From positions 1 to 32,566 of the forward strand of contig CAMWWU010000008.1 of NCBI GenBank assembly GCA_947178025.1: a stretch of DNA of 32,566 nucleotides, read 5' to 3'. Below the pieces are notes generated by a model, which was not told the origin of the DNA, did no database searches, and saw only the letters and a list, made by a program, of their open reading frames with translations. Positions 1 through 8,387 of the stretch are shown here, piece after piece. The DNA comes from an uncultured Alistipes sp. (GTDB taxonomy: Bacteria > Bacteroidota > Bacteroidia > Bacteroidales > Rikenellaceae). Numbering within the stretch: position 1 is the stretch's first letter; each line of letters begins with the position of its first letter. The position numbers and the translations under genes were made by a program.

Positions 1-202
1 TATTCCCTTATCTTCGTGTTCGAACACGGTAATAAAACCAACACAAAATCAAACGTTAATATACTATATAATAATAAGTTAAGAATTACAAAAATCAAGA
101 ATTACCCCCGAACAACCTCTGCAAATATAGACAAATAATCGAAAAGACACGAATAATTTCACTACGAAAGCACCGTTTCACACGACCAGCCCCACTCCGA
201 AC
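1..202. other. AT-rich intergenic region at the left edge
   Basis: No coding region is visible. The stretch is markedly AT-rich compared with the GC-rich genes that follow. No TTTG (-33-like) element and no good TAnnTTTG element is seen on the plus strand, so the promoter of the left arm is not recognisable by the housekeeping consensus. It may lie here in a weak, activator-dependent form. A minus-strand TATATTTG (122-129) suggests leftward transcription of a gene outside the window. Confidence 0.6.
122..129 (-). promoter_or_regulatory. Possible -7 element of a leftward promoter
   Basis: The plus strand reads CAAATATA, so the minus strand reads TATATTTG, a perfect match to the Bacteroidetes -7 consensus TAnnTTTG. 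A matching TTTG at the usual 19-20 base spacing is not present, so this is only half a promoter. If real, it would transcribe out of the left edge of the window with at least 110 bases of leader. Confidence 0.4.
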
Positions 203-1438
203 ATGAAAAAATTTCTCTCACAAGCCGCCCTGCTGTGGTCGTCCGTCTCGGCCGGCATCTTTCTGATCGGCTATAATATCGGTACCGGCAGCATCACGAC
301 CATGGCGTCGGCCGGCGCCGAGTACGGCATGACGCTCACGTGGGCGCTGCTGCTCTCGTGTCTGTTCACCTACGCACTCATCATCGCCTTCAGCCGCTAC
401 ACGATGGTGACCGGCCGCACCGCACTCCACAGCTTCCGCCGCGAGTTCGGCGCCCCCGCGACGCTCTTCATCCTCGGGTCGATGCTCGCCGCCGAGGCGA
501 TGTCGAGCATGGGGCTGATGGGCGTGGCCGTCGAGGCGGTCGGCGAGTGGTCGCGGCCCCTGACGGCCGACGGCCTGGGCTTCGACCGCACGCTCATCGC
601 GCTCCTCTTCGCCGCACTGCTGGGCTACCTCTCGTGGCAGGGCCGGCAGAGCTATTTCGAGAAGATCCTCAGCATCTTCGTCTTCCTGATGGGCCTCTCG
701 TTCCTGGCCACGATGTTCGTGGTGACCCCCTCGCCCGCCACGATCCTCGAAGGACTCCGCCCCTCGATCCCCGGCGGCGGCAACGCCTTCGTGATCGTCT
801 CGAGCATGGTCGGCACGACGATGGGCGCCATTCTGTTCATCGTCCGTTCGATCCTCGTCCGCGACAAGGGGTGGAGCATCGCCGACATGCGGTTGCAGCG
901 GCGCGACGCACGAGTCTCGGTCGGCATGATGTTCCTGCTGAGTTTCGCCATCATGGCCTGCGCCGCCGGCGCGATGCCCGGCGAGAAGATCGACAACGCC
1001 ATCCAGATGGTGCGGCTCATCGAACCGCTGGCCGGCAACGTCGCCTCGTCGCTCTTCGTCGCGGGAATCGTCGCCGCGGCCCTTTCGTCGCTCTTCCCGA
1101 TCCTGCTGCTGGCCCCCTGGCTGTTGGCCGACTACCGTGGCCGCCGATGCGACCTGCAAGCCCCCGGCACCCGGCTGCTCATCTTCGCAGGGCTACTCCT
1201 GAGCCTCGTCGTTCCCCTCTTCGGCGGACGGCCCGTGCGGGTGATGATCCTTTCGCAGACCCTGGCAGCGATCGCCACGCCGCTCATCCTGATCTTCATG
1301 ACCATCCTGCTGAACCGCCGACGCATCATGGGGCCCTACCGCCCCTCGCCGTGGCAGAATGCCGTCTACGTCGCCGTGATCCTCTTCTCGCTGGCGATGG
1401 CCGGCATCGGCATCGCCGGCATCGGGCGCCTCTTCTGA
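203..1438 (+). CDS. NRAMP-fold inner-membrane transporter, divergent, metal motifs lost
   Basis: A 411-aa polytopic membrane protein with about 11 hydrophobic segments, the size and topology of the NRAMP (SLC11/MntH) family. The first helix aligns well with MntH (IGY...AGA.YG...W, then a conserved TG about 18 residues on). However, the DPGN metal-binding motif of helix 1 is replaced by GTGS (27-30), and the MPH motif of helix 6 by GAI (208-210, within a SMVGTTMG context). Known NRAMP metal transporters bind Mn2+/Fe2+ through the Asp, Asn and Met of these motifs, so classical metal transport looks unlikely. It is the first gene of a tightly packed run of glycan-degradation genes (23 bases to the next), and the window has no other sugar permease. 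I infer a role in uptake of a breakdown product, perhaps a sugar or uronate. Family placement is fairly sure; substrate is unknown. Confidence 0.75.
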   Translation: MKKFLSQAALLWSSVSAGIFLIGYNIGTGSITTMASAGAEYGMTLTWALLLSCLFTYALIIAFSRYTMVTGRTALHSFRREFGAPATLFILGSMLAAEAMSSMGLMGVAVEAVGEWSRPLTADGLGFDRTLIALLFAALLGYLSWQGRQSYFEKILSIFVFLMGLSFLATMFVVTPSPATILEGLRPSIPGGGNAFVIVSSMVGTTMGAILFIVRSILVRDKGWSIADMRLQRRDARVSVGMMFLLSFAIMACAAGAMPGEKIDNAIQMVRLIEPLAGNVASSLFVAGIVAAALSSLFPILLLAPWLLADYRGRRCDLQAPGTRLLIFAGLLLSLVVPLFGGRPVRVMILSQTLAAIATPLILIFMTILLNRRRIMGPYRPSPWQNAVYVAVILFSLAMAGIGIAGIGRLF

Positions 1439-1461
1439 ATCAACCGCTGAAAACATAGACC

Positions 1462-2691
1462 ATGAAAAAACCGATTCTTACCCTCCTGCTCGCGGCCTCG
1501 ATGGCCGGAGCCGCCGCACAACCCTCGAAGGAGGCCGTGCGCCGCGCCATCGACGAGTGCGCCGCCTACGCTGTCGGTGTCCTGCTCGACGAGAACGGCA
1601 AGTCGCGCTGCGACTACAACCTCACCCTGGGCGAATGGTATCCCTACGAAGAGCCGTGGCATACGGGCCAGCTCGTACTGGGGCTGCTGGAGGCCTATAA
1701 GGCCACCGGCAACCGGGCCTGGCTCAACGGCGCCCGCCGGGGCGGCGACTGGTGGCTGACACTCGAAATCAAGGACAACCCGCGCCTGAAGGGAATGGTC
1801 GGGGCCACGCACGGCGACGTGATCGGCAACGATCAGATCGTCTTCGCCACAGTAAGCGACGGCACGCCGGGCATCTTCGAGCTTTCGCGCGTGACGGGCG
1901 ACAAGCGCTACGCGACGCTGGCCACCTCGGCGGCGAAGTGGATGCTCGAAAACCTCTACTATCCCGAAGAGGGCGTCTGCTACGACCTTGCAGACCTGGC
2001 CACGGGCGAGGTGCTCAAACTCGGAAGCCCGTTCCACGGCGGCAAGCCCGACCAGACGCTCTTCGACGTCTCGCGCCCCAACACCGAGGGGTCGCTTTTC
2101 AAGGACGCCTACGAGTTCAGTGGCGACGAACGGTTCCGCGACGCCCACATCCTGCTGTGCGACGCACTGATCCGCTTTCAGGACGAACACGGACTGTGGA
2201 TGGACTTCATGCCCAACCACAAGGCAGAGGGATCGTTCCACCCGCGCTTCAACCTCTGGTACGCCGAGTCGCTGCTGGAGTGCTACGACCTGACGGGCGA
2301 CCGACGCTACCTCGAAGCGGCGGCCCGCACCGCCCGCACCTACGCCGCGGCCCAGCGCCGGGACGGCACGATGTTCTACGACAACTACATCAACGGACGC
2401 CCGGCCGACAAGGGTTCGGTCTGCGGCTCGGAGGTGGCCCTGGCGGGCATCCTTTGGATGCGGCTCACAGGGTACGGATTCGACGAGTTCGCAGCCAACG
2501 TCGACCGCAGCGCCGACTGGCTCGTCAAGAACCGCTTCTCGACCGAGCACCCCGACCCCAACCTGCGCGGCGCCGTGGTCAACACGCGCATGCGCTTCCG
2601 CAAGGGAACGATGTGGATGACCCAGCGCGACGTCGGCACCTCGTTCGGCCTGCGTTTCCTCTCCGCCTATTTGCGACAACTCGAAAAATAA
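1462..2691 (+). CDS. Secreted alpha/alpha-barrel (six-hairpin glycosidase-like) protein
   Basis: A 409-aa protein with a Sec signal peptide (about 1-20, ending AAAQ) and no lipobox, so probably periplasmic. The body is repeated helical hairpins with recurring 'TG(D/N)-x-R-(Y/F/W)' turns (for example TGNRAW, TGDKRY, SGDERF, TGDRRY), the pattern of (alpha/alpha)6-barrel glycosidases and lyases such as GH88, GH105, GH127-like proteins and the glucuronyl-epimerase C-terminal domain. A conserved-looking block around HGDVIGNDQ and Trp/Tyr/His-rich loops (EWYPYEEPWHTG) could line an active site. I cannot assign a family. In a locus with a PL8-like lyase, an unsaturated-uronyl hydrolase role (GH88/GH105-like) is attractive, but that is inference. 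Seven bases separate it from the next gene. Confidence 0.7.
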   Translation: MKKPILTLLLAASMAGAAAQPSKEAVRRAIDECAAYAVGVLLDENGKSRCDYNLTLGEWYPYEEPWHTGQLVLGLLEAYKATGNRAWLNGARRGGDWWLTLEIKDNPRLKGMVGATHGDVIGNDQIVFATVSDGTPGIFELSRVTGDKRYATLATSAAKWMLENLYYPEEGVCYDLADLATGEVLKLGSPFHGGKPDQTLFDVSRPNTEGSLFKDAYEFSGDERFRDAHILLCDALIRFQDEHGLWMDFMPNHKAEGSFHPRFNLWYAESLLECYDLTGDRRYLEAAARTARTYAAAQRRDGTMFYDNYINGRPADKGSVCGSEVALAGILWMRLTGYGFDEFAANVDRSADWLVKNRFSTEHPDPNLRGAVVNTRMRFRKGTMWMTQRDVGTSFGLRFLSAYLRQLEK

Positions 2692-2698
2692 CACCGCC

Positions 2699-3460
2699 AT
2701 GACAATCTGTTTCCGCGTCGACAAGCTCGACGTCTGCATCTGCGACACCCGCGAAGAGATGGGCCGCGCCGCCTACGAACTCTACCGGAAGCGCGTCGAA
2801 AAACGACTCGACGAGCAGCCGCTCGTGCGGGCCGTCTACGCCGCCGCCCACTCCCAGGACGAATTTCTGCGCTGTCTGGCCGAAGACCGCACCATCGACT
2901 TCGCCCGCATCGACGCGTTCCACATGGACGAATACTTCGGTCTGGGCGAGGAGGCCCCGCAGAAGTTCGGCCGCTTCCTCTCCGAGCGGCTCTTCGCCCG
3001 CCAGCCATTCGCCCGCGTGAATCTGATCCGCTCCGAAGCGCCCGACATCGACGCCGAAGCCCGCCGCTACGAAGCCCTGCTGCGGCAGTGCCCGATCGAC
3101 ATCACGAGTCTGGGCATCGGCGAGAACGGCCACATCGCCTTCAACGACCCCCACGAAGCCGATTTCGACGATCCGCGCTGGGTGCGCCGCACGACGCTCG
3201 ACGACACCTGCCGCCAGCAGCAGGTCAACGACGGCGAGTTCGCCTCGCTGGACCAGGTGCCCCGCAGCGCCTACACGCTCACCGTCCCGGCGCTCTTCTC
3301 CTCGCGCTCGCTGATCTGCATCGTCCCCAACGGCCGCAAGGCCGAAGCCGTGCGCCGCACGCTCACCGACACCATCTCCGAAGCCTGCCCCGCGTCGATC
3401 CTGCGCCTGCACGACGACGCCACCCTCTTCCTCGACCGCGAAGCCGCGGCGCTGCTCTGA
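2699..3460 (+). CDS. NagB/6-phosphogluconolactonase-superfamily sugar isomerase or deaminase
   Basis: A 253-aa cytoplasmic protein of the glucosamine-6-phosphate deaminase family. Visible motifs: FHMDEYFGL, with D77 matching the NagB general base; GIGENGHIAFNDP, with H145 as the catalytic His and E142 and D150 in place of NagB Asp141 and Glu148; and a late C-terminal strand matching NagB (SILRLHDDATLF). The N-terminal phosphate-binding loop of NagB (G-x-x-T-G-[GS]-[ST]-P) is missing; the same place reads AVYAAAHSQDEF. This AAA.SQ.EF variant occurs in a NagB-like subfamily found with glycan genes, so the substrate may not be standard glucosamine-6-phosphate. The protein is compatible with catabolism of a HexNAc released by the GH20-like enzyme further along the operon. 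Specificity is unknown. Confidence 0.8.
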   Translation: MTICFRVDKLDVCICDTREEMGRAAYELYRKRVEKRLDEQPLVRAVYAAAHSQDEFLRCLAEDRTIDFARIDAFHMDEYFGLGEEAPQKFGRFLSERLFARQPFARVNLIRSEAPDIDAEARRYEALLRQCPIDITSLGIGENGHIAFNDPHEADFDDPRWVRRTTLDDTCRQQQVNDGEFASLDQVPRSAYTLTVPALFSSRSLICIVPNGRKAEAVRRTLTDTISEACPASILRLHDDATLFLDREAAALL

Positions 3461-3490
3461 ACCCGAAAACACACTTAAAACTTCCCCACC

Positions 3491-6472
3491 ATGAAACGAA
3501 CTCTTCAACTGCTTCTTTTCGGACTCCTTCCGACGACCCTCTTCGCCCAGAGCGTCGGCAACCTCCGCGGCACCGTCCGCGACGCCAACGGCGACGCCCT
3601 GCCCGGCGCCTCGGTGATCGTGACGGGCTCGACGCTCGGCACGCCGACCGACATCAACGGCGCCTATCTGCTGCAAAACATCCCCGCAGGCCAGCAGAGC
3701 ATCACGGTGCGCTACCTCGGCTACGAGGATCTGATCGCAACGCTCGACATCGAGGCCGGCCAGACGAAGATCTACGACGCCGTGCTCTCGAACCTCGCGC
3801 ACGGCATCGAGCAGGTGACCGTCACGGCAATCATCGACGGCCAGCAGCGCGCCCTGAGCCAGCAGAAGATGGCCGACAACCAGATGCAGGTCATCTCAGC
3901 CGACCAGATCGGCCTCTTCCCCGACCTGAACGTAGCCGACGCCCTCAAGCGCGTGAGCGGCGTGACCTCCGACGGCGAGAGCATCTCGCTGCGCGGCACA
4001 CCCGGCAACTTCACCAACATCAACATGAACGGCGAACAGTTGGTCGGCACGGGCGAGGGAGGCATGCGCACGCCGTCGCTGGTCTTCATCCCGTCCGACG
4101 TGCTGGCATCGATGGAGGTGCAGAAGACGCTGCTGCCGTCGAACGACGGCGATGCCATCGGCGGCGTCATCAACCTCCGGTCGAGCGAAGCGCGTTCGCT
4201 CCAGCCCCGCTTCAACGTGGAGGTCGGACCCGGATACAACTTCCTGCGCGACAAGATGATGTACAACGGCAAGGCGGGTTACGAGCAGCGTTTCCGGCCC
4301 ACTGACAAGAACCCCTATGGCACGTTCGGCATCTCGGCCAAGTACAGCTACTTCAACTCCTGGTCGGGTTACGACCGCCTCGACGCCAACGCCTGGCTCG
4401 AAAACGACGTCGCCACCGGCGACGGCAGCGTCAAGCAGTACATGCCCACCGACTTCCGCTACCGCTACGTCGAGACCAACTCGGTGCGCCACGGCGGTTC
4501 GGTCGTGCTGGACTGGGCCCCGACGGTCAACACCAAGTTCGTGCTGCTGGGCAGCTTCAACTCCTACGACACGGAGTCCGACCGTCATCGCAACCGCAAC
4601 CGCTTCCGCGGCTCGTTCTGGAGCCTGGCCGACGAGGAGGGCTTCGGGCCCAACGCCGTAGCCACGGACCGCGTGTCGCAGACGGTGCAGTACACCGACG
4701 TCGACGAGAAGACCACCAACTACAACCTCCAGCTCACCGGCGAAACCGTCGTCGGCAACTGGAAGATCGACGGGGCGGTCGGCTACACGGCCTCGAAAAC
4801 CGTCTACGAAAGCATGGCCTACACCTTTTCGACGCCCGACTACCGCGCCAACGCCAAGGCGATCAACGGCACGGGCGACCCGGCCCTGCAATTCGCCAAG
4901 AAGACCCGCATCGGCTACGTGCCCGACGTAACGAGCCCCTACCTGACCCTGGACTACCTCCAGGAGGGATTGGGCGGCACGGACAACTACTGGATGACCG
5001 GCGTCGAGCAGTGGAACCACACCACCGAGGGCGAGAACATCACGGCACGCGCCAACGCTTCGTTCAACCACTTCATCGGCGGCAACTCCTCGACGCTCTC
5101 GTTCGGCGCCAAGGTCAAGATGCTGCACAACAACGGCTGGTCGCCCACCGACGGCGGCAACTTCTCCTACTCGCTGCCCAAGAACGCCCTGGGCGACGAC
5201 GCGCTGGCCATGCGCAACTTCCTGAAGAGCGAGCTGCAGACCGACAGCTACCTCGACGGCCACATGCAGTACACTTACACACTCGACCCGGCCAAGCTGC
5301 ACGCTTTCCGCCAGCAGCGTTTCGGCGACAAGATGAAAGAGGACAACAACACCGCCGAGGAGCAGAGCGACGCCTATTGGTTCGACGCCCGCGAGAATAT
5401 CTGGGCCGCCTACGTCATGGAGAAGATCCAGCTGCGCAAGCTGATGATCCTGGCCGGCGCCCGCGTGGAGCACAACAAGGTGAAGTACAAGGCCAACGAT
5501 ATCTTCAGCTACGACGCCTCGGTCGACCTCGCCCAGTACCCCTCGGGGCAGCTGCCCGACGCCGAAGAGCCCGTCTACACGGCCTACCTGAAGACCCCGA
5601 CGGCCGACTCGAAGAGCTACACCGAGATTCTGCCCAACCTCCAGTTCAAGTACGACCTGAACCCCTCGACGGTCTTCCGTCTGGCCTACACCACGGGCTA
5701 TTCGCGTCCGAACGCCATCGACCTGGTGCCGAAGACCTCGCGCAACCTCAACGCAGGCGTCATCACCGTGGGTAACCCCGATCTGAAGGCCTCCTACTCG
5801 CACAACCTCGACATCATGGGCGAGCACTACCTGAAGAACGTGGGCCTGATCTCCGCCGGTTTCTTCTTCAAGAACATCGATCAGTTCCACTACCTCTCGC
5901 AGATGCCCCTGCCGACGGACAATCGCTACTACTACGACGATTCGCCCTACACCATGCTGCGCAAGCAGATGAACGGCAAGACGGCCACGGTCTACGGCGC
6001 CGAGGTGACGCTCAACAGCTCGCTGACGTTCCTGCCCGGCTTCCTCCGCAACCTCGTCTTCACGGGCAACTACACCTTCGTGCACTCCTCGGCCGAAGTC
6101 GAGCGCATGAGCGACGACGCTCCGGGCGAATCGGTCAAGGACAAGCTCCGCCTCCCCGGCCAGGCCGCACACACGGCCAACATCGCACTGGCCTACTCAT
6201 GCAAGCGCTTCACGCTCCAGGCCTCGTACAACTACATCGGCGAGTACATCATGTCGCTGGGTGCCAACGCCGACATGGACGTCTGGCTCCAGGGCCGCTG
6301 GCAGCTCGACCTGAACGGCAGCGTCAAGCTCTGCAAGGGGCTGTCGTTCTACATCGAGGCGCAAAACGTACTCAACGACAAGAAATTCCAATACATGGGC
6401 AACTCCTCGCGCGTCTACGAGCTCCGCTACTCGGGAGCCACGGCCCGCTGCGGGTTCTCCTACAAGTTCTGA
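3491..6472 (+). CDS. TonB-dependent outer-membrane receptor with CarboxypepD_reg-like domain
   Basis: A 993-aa outer-membrane transporter. It has a signal peptide (1-20, ending LFAQ), a CarboxypepD_reg-like beta-sandwich (about 24-105; LRGTVRDANGDALPGASV...D-NG-Y...G), a plug (about 125-235; VADALKRVSGV...SLRG...NINMNGEQ, IGGVINLRS) and a large barrel ending in the aromatic terminus GFSYKF. The barrel has the AQNVLNDKKFQY-type penultimate strand common in non-SusC receptors of the Xanthomonas/Caulobacter (TIGR01782-like) kind. It is not followed by a SusD, unlike the susC at 21242. It sits 30 bases after the NagB-like gene. Probable role: energised import of an oligosaccharide or other ligand for the left-arm enzymes. 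The ligand cannot be read from sequence. Confidence 0.9.
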   Translation: MKRTLQLLLFGLLPTTLFAQSVGNLRGTVRDANGDALPGASVIVTGSTLGTPTDINGAYLLQNIPAGQQSITVRYLGYEDLIATLDIEAGQTKIYDAVLSNLAHGIEQVTVTAIIDGQQRALSQQKMADNQMQVISADQIGLFPDLNVADALKRVSGVTSDGESISLRGTPGNFTNINMNGEQLVGTGEGGMRTPSLVFIPSDVLASMEVQKTLLPSNDGDAIGGVINLRSSEARSLQPRFNVEVGPGYNFLRDKMMYNGKAGYEQRFRPTDKNPYGTFGISAKYSYFNSWSGYDRLDANAWLENDVATGDGSVKQYMPTDFRYRYVETNSVRHGGSVVLDWAPTVNTKFVLLGSFNSYDTESDRHRNRNRFRGSFWSLADEEGFGPNAVATDRVSQTVQYTDVDEKTTNYNLQLTGETVVGNWKIDGAVGYTASKTVYESMAYTFSTPDYRANAKAINGTGDPALQFAKKTRIGYVPDVTSPYLTLDYLQEGLGGTDNYWMTGVEQWNHTTEGENITARANASFNHFIGGNSSTLSFGAKVKMLHNNGWSPTDGGNFSYSLPKNALGDDALAMRNFLKSELQTDSYLDGHMQYTYTLDPAKLHAFRQQRFGDKMKEDNNTAEEQSDAYWFDARENIWAAYVMEKIQLRKLMILAGARVEHNKVKYKANDIFSYDASVDLAQYPSGQLPDAEEPVYTAYLKTPTADSKSYTEILPNLQFKYDLNPSTVFRLAYTTGYSRPNAIDLVPKTSRNLNAGVITVGNPDLKASYSHNLDIMGEHYLKNVGLISAGFFFKNIDQFHYLSQMPLPTDNRYYYDDSPYTMLRKQMNGKTATVYGAEVTLNSSLTFLPGFLRNLVFTGNYTFVHSSAEVERMSDDAPGESVKDKLRLPGQAAHTANIALAYSCKRFTLQASYNYIGEYIMSLGANADMDVWLQGRWQLDLNGSVKLCKGLSFYIEAQNVLNDKKFQYMGNSSRVYELRYSGATARCGFSYKF

Positions 6473-6476
6473 CACC

Positions 6477-6520
6477 GGGCCGCCCCGCTCCGTCCGCGCA
6501 ACGGGGCGGGCGGCCTATTT
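6477..6520 (+). terminator. GC-rich hairpin after the TonB receptor (attenuator or terminator)
   Basis: GGGCCGCCCCG (6477-6487) can pair, with a bulge, with CGGGGCGGGCGGCC (6502-6515), followed by TATTT. It starts four bases after the receptor stop codon and lies in the largest gap of the left arm. The T-run is poor, so it may be an attenuator or an RNA-processing stem that sets receptor expression above that of the enzymes downstream, rather than a full terminator. Confidence 0.45.
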
Positions 6521-6533
6521 CCGACACCGCACC

Positions 6534-8387
6534 ATGAAGATCCGCCGACTCCTTCTGCCGCTCCTCCTCGCCGCGCCCCTGTTCACCCGGGCCGACGCCC
6601 TGCACGACCGTGCCCTGGCGATGCTGCAACGGCTCAACGCCGCCGCTGCGCCCCACCTGTGCACCGACCCCGCCGACCCCGACCGCGGAGCGCTGCGGTG
6701 TCCGGGGTGCGGGCTCTACCACACACGGGCCGCCGAAGCGCTCTTCCCCTTCGCCGCGGAGTATGCGCTTACGGGCGACCGCACGCGCCTGAGGCAGGCC
6801 GTCGAACTGGGCGACTGGCTACTGCAGCAGCAGCGCGACGAGGGCGAATGGATCGAAACACCCGAGACCTGGACCGGCACCACGACCGATCAGCTGCTGA
6901 TGCTGGCCCTGGCCTATCCGCTCGTCGAACCCGCGCTCACCGCTGCGCAGCGCACGCGCTGGATGCAGGGCATGGAGCGCGCCGCGGACTACCTCGTCCG
7001 CGTGATGGACAACCGCTTCGCGAGCATCAACTACTGCGCCACCACCGCGGCGACGCTCGCCGAGGTCCACCGGCTCCTGCCGAAAGCCGCCTACGCCGAG
7101 AAGGCGCGGAAGCTGGCCCGGATGATCGTCGCGAAGATGAACGCCGAATGGTTCATCGAGGGCGAAGGAGGACGCGAGGGGGCCTACAAGTACGGTGTCG
7201 ACATCGGCTATAACCTCGAAATGTCGCTCTGGGGAGTGGGCCGATACGCACAGATTACGGGCGACACGCTCGTCGCGGAGGCCGTGCGCCGCAGCGCCGA
7301 ACAACACCTCTGGTTCATCTACCCCGACGGAATGCTCGACGCTTCGGCAGGCATCCGGTCGAACAAATGGACCCTCTGGGGCAGCGGCACCAGCGACGGC
7401 TGCCACCCGCTCTGCGCCCTGCTGTGCGACCGCAATCCGGCATTCGCCGAGGCTGCCCTGCGCAACATCGGCTGCCTCGAACGCAGCTTCACCGCCTCCG
7501 GCCTGCTGGGTCCGGGTCCCGACTACGACCGGATCAAACAGACCCCGCCCTGCATCTATCCCACCTTCACCAAGGCCAAGAGCCTGGCGATGCTGCTGCT
7601 ATGGAGCCCTTCGGAGACGACGGCCGCAGCGCTCCCCACCGACTGCGACACCTGCCGCCGGTTCCGGACGCTCGGCACGACCGTCGTGCGCCGCGGCCCC
7701 TTCTGCGGCACCGTCTCGGCCTACGGCTACAAGGCGCGCGAAGGCGCCGCCTCGAAATACATGCACCGTCCGGCAGGCGGCGCGCTCACGGCGCTCTGGA
7801 TCGAGGGCTTCGGCCTGCTGCAAGCCTCGTCGCAGACCGAGTACCGTCGCTGGGAGCCGATGAGCTTCCCGCAGATGCCCGACGTGCGTCCGCTCACGCC
7901 GCGCATCGAGTGCGGAGCGCACACCGACCTGTACGAATACGACGCCTGGTCCGAAACGACCGAGACCCCCGACGCCGTGCAGTGCGCGGCGGGCGGCCTG
8001 CTGCGCGACCGCGACGGCCGGCCGTGCGGCATCGGCTACGTGCGGAGCCACCGCTTCGAGCGCACCCGGCTGGTCAAGGAGTACGACATCCTGCACCACA
8101 CTTCCGACGACACCGTGCGGATCGTCGAACCGCTCCTGCTGCTCGGCGACACCCGCATCGAACGCCTCGACGAGCGTAGCCTGCGGATCGTCCGCCCGGG
8201 CCGCAGCGTCGTAATGCACCTCGCGGGCGACGCCGCAGCACTGCGGATCGACTCGCTCGCCGCGCCGCTCCACCAGTCGATCTACCCGGCCCTCATCGCC
8301 CTGCCGATCGTCGTCGAGGTTCCCGTGCGGGAGCCCCTGCGCCGCCAACGGGTGACCGTCACTTTCGAAACCGACACCGAATCATGA
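6534..8387 (+). CDS. Secreted two-domain alpha/alpha-toroid plus beta-sandwich protein, polysaccharide-lyase-like
   Basis: A 617-aa protein with a signal peptide (about 1-22, ending TRADA) and no lipobox; probably periplasmic. Residues about 25-370 are helical, with toroid-type repeats and a motif region EGEGGREGAYKYGVDIGYN that resembles loops in heparinase II/III- and alginate-lyase-type toroids. Residues about 380-617 look like a beta-sandwich (GTTVVRRGPFCGTVSAYGYKA..., later HRFERTRLVKEYDIL). This toroid-plus-sandwich layout is typical of several polysaccharide lyase families. An N-terminal RCPGCGLYHTRAAEA segment with a CxxC is unusual and may bind metal or shape the active site. No exact PL family can be named. 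Its stop overlaps the start of the GH28 gene (ATGA), indicating coupled translation. Confidence 0.65.
   Translation: MKIRRLLLPLLLAAPLFTRADALHDRALAMLQRLNAAAAPHLCTDPADPDRGALRCPGCGLYHTRAAEALFPFAAEYALTGDRTRLRQAVELGDWLLQQQRDEGEWIETPETWTGTTTDQLLMLALAYPLVEPALTAAQRTRWMQGMERAADYLVRVMDNRFASINYCATTAATLAEVHRLLPKAAYAEKARKLARMIVAKMNAEWFIEGEGGREGAYKYGVDIGYNLEMSLWGVGRYAQITGDTLVAEAVRRSAEQHLWFIYPDGMLDASAGIRSNKWTLWGSGTSDGCHPLCALLCDRNPAFAEAALRNIGCLERSFTASGLLGPGPDYDRIKQTPPCIYPTFTKAKSLAMLLLWSPSETTAAALPTDCDTCRRFRTLGTTVVRRGPFCGTVSAYGYKAREGAASKYMHRPAGGALTALWIEGFGLLQASSQTEYRRWEPMSFPQMPDVRPLTPRIECGAHTDLYEYDAWSETTETPDAVQCAAGGLLRDRDGRPCGIGYVRSHRFERTRLVKEYDILHHTSDDTVRIVEPLLLLGDTRIERLDERSLRIVRPGRSVVMHLAGDAAALRIDSLAAPLHQSIYPALIALPIVVEVPVREPLRRQRVTVTFETDTES

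Noticed and set aside
3896..6172. A 758-codon minus-strand frame opposite the TonB receptor
   Set aside because: Low-complexity Val/Gly/Arg/His-rich shadow with no recognisable domain; the plus strand encodes a complete receptor.
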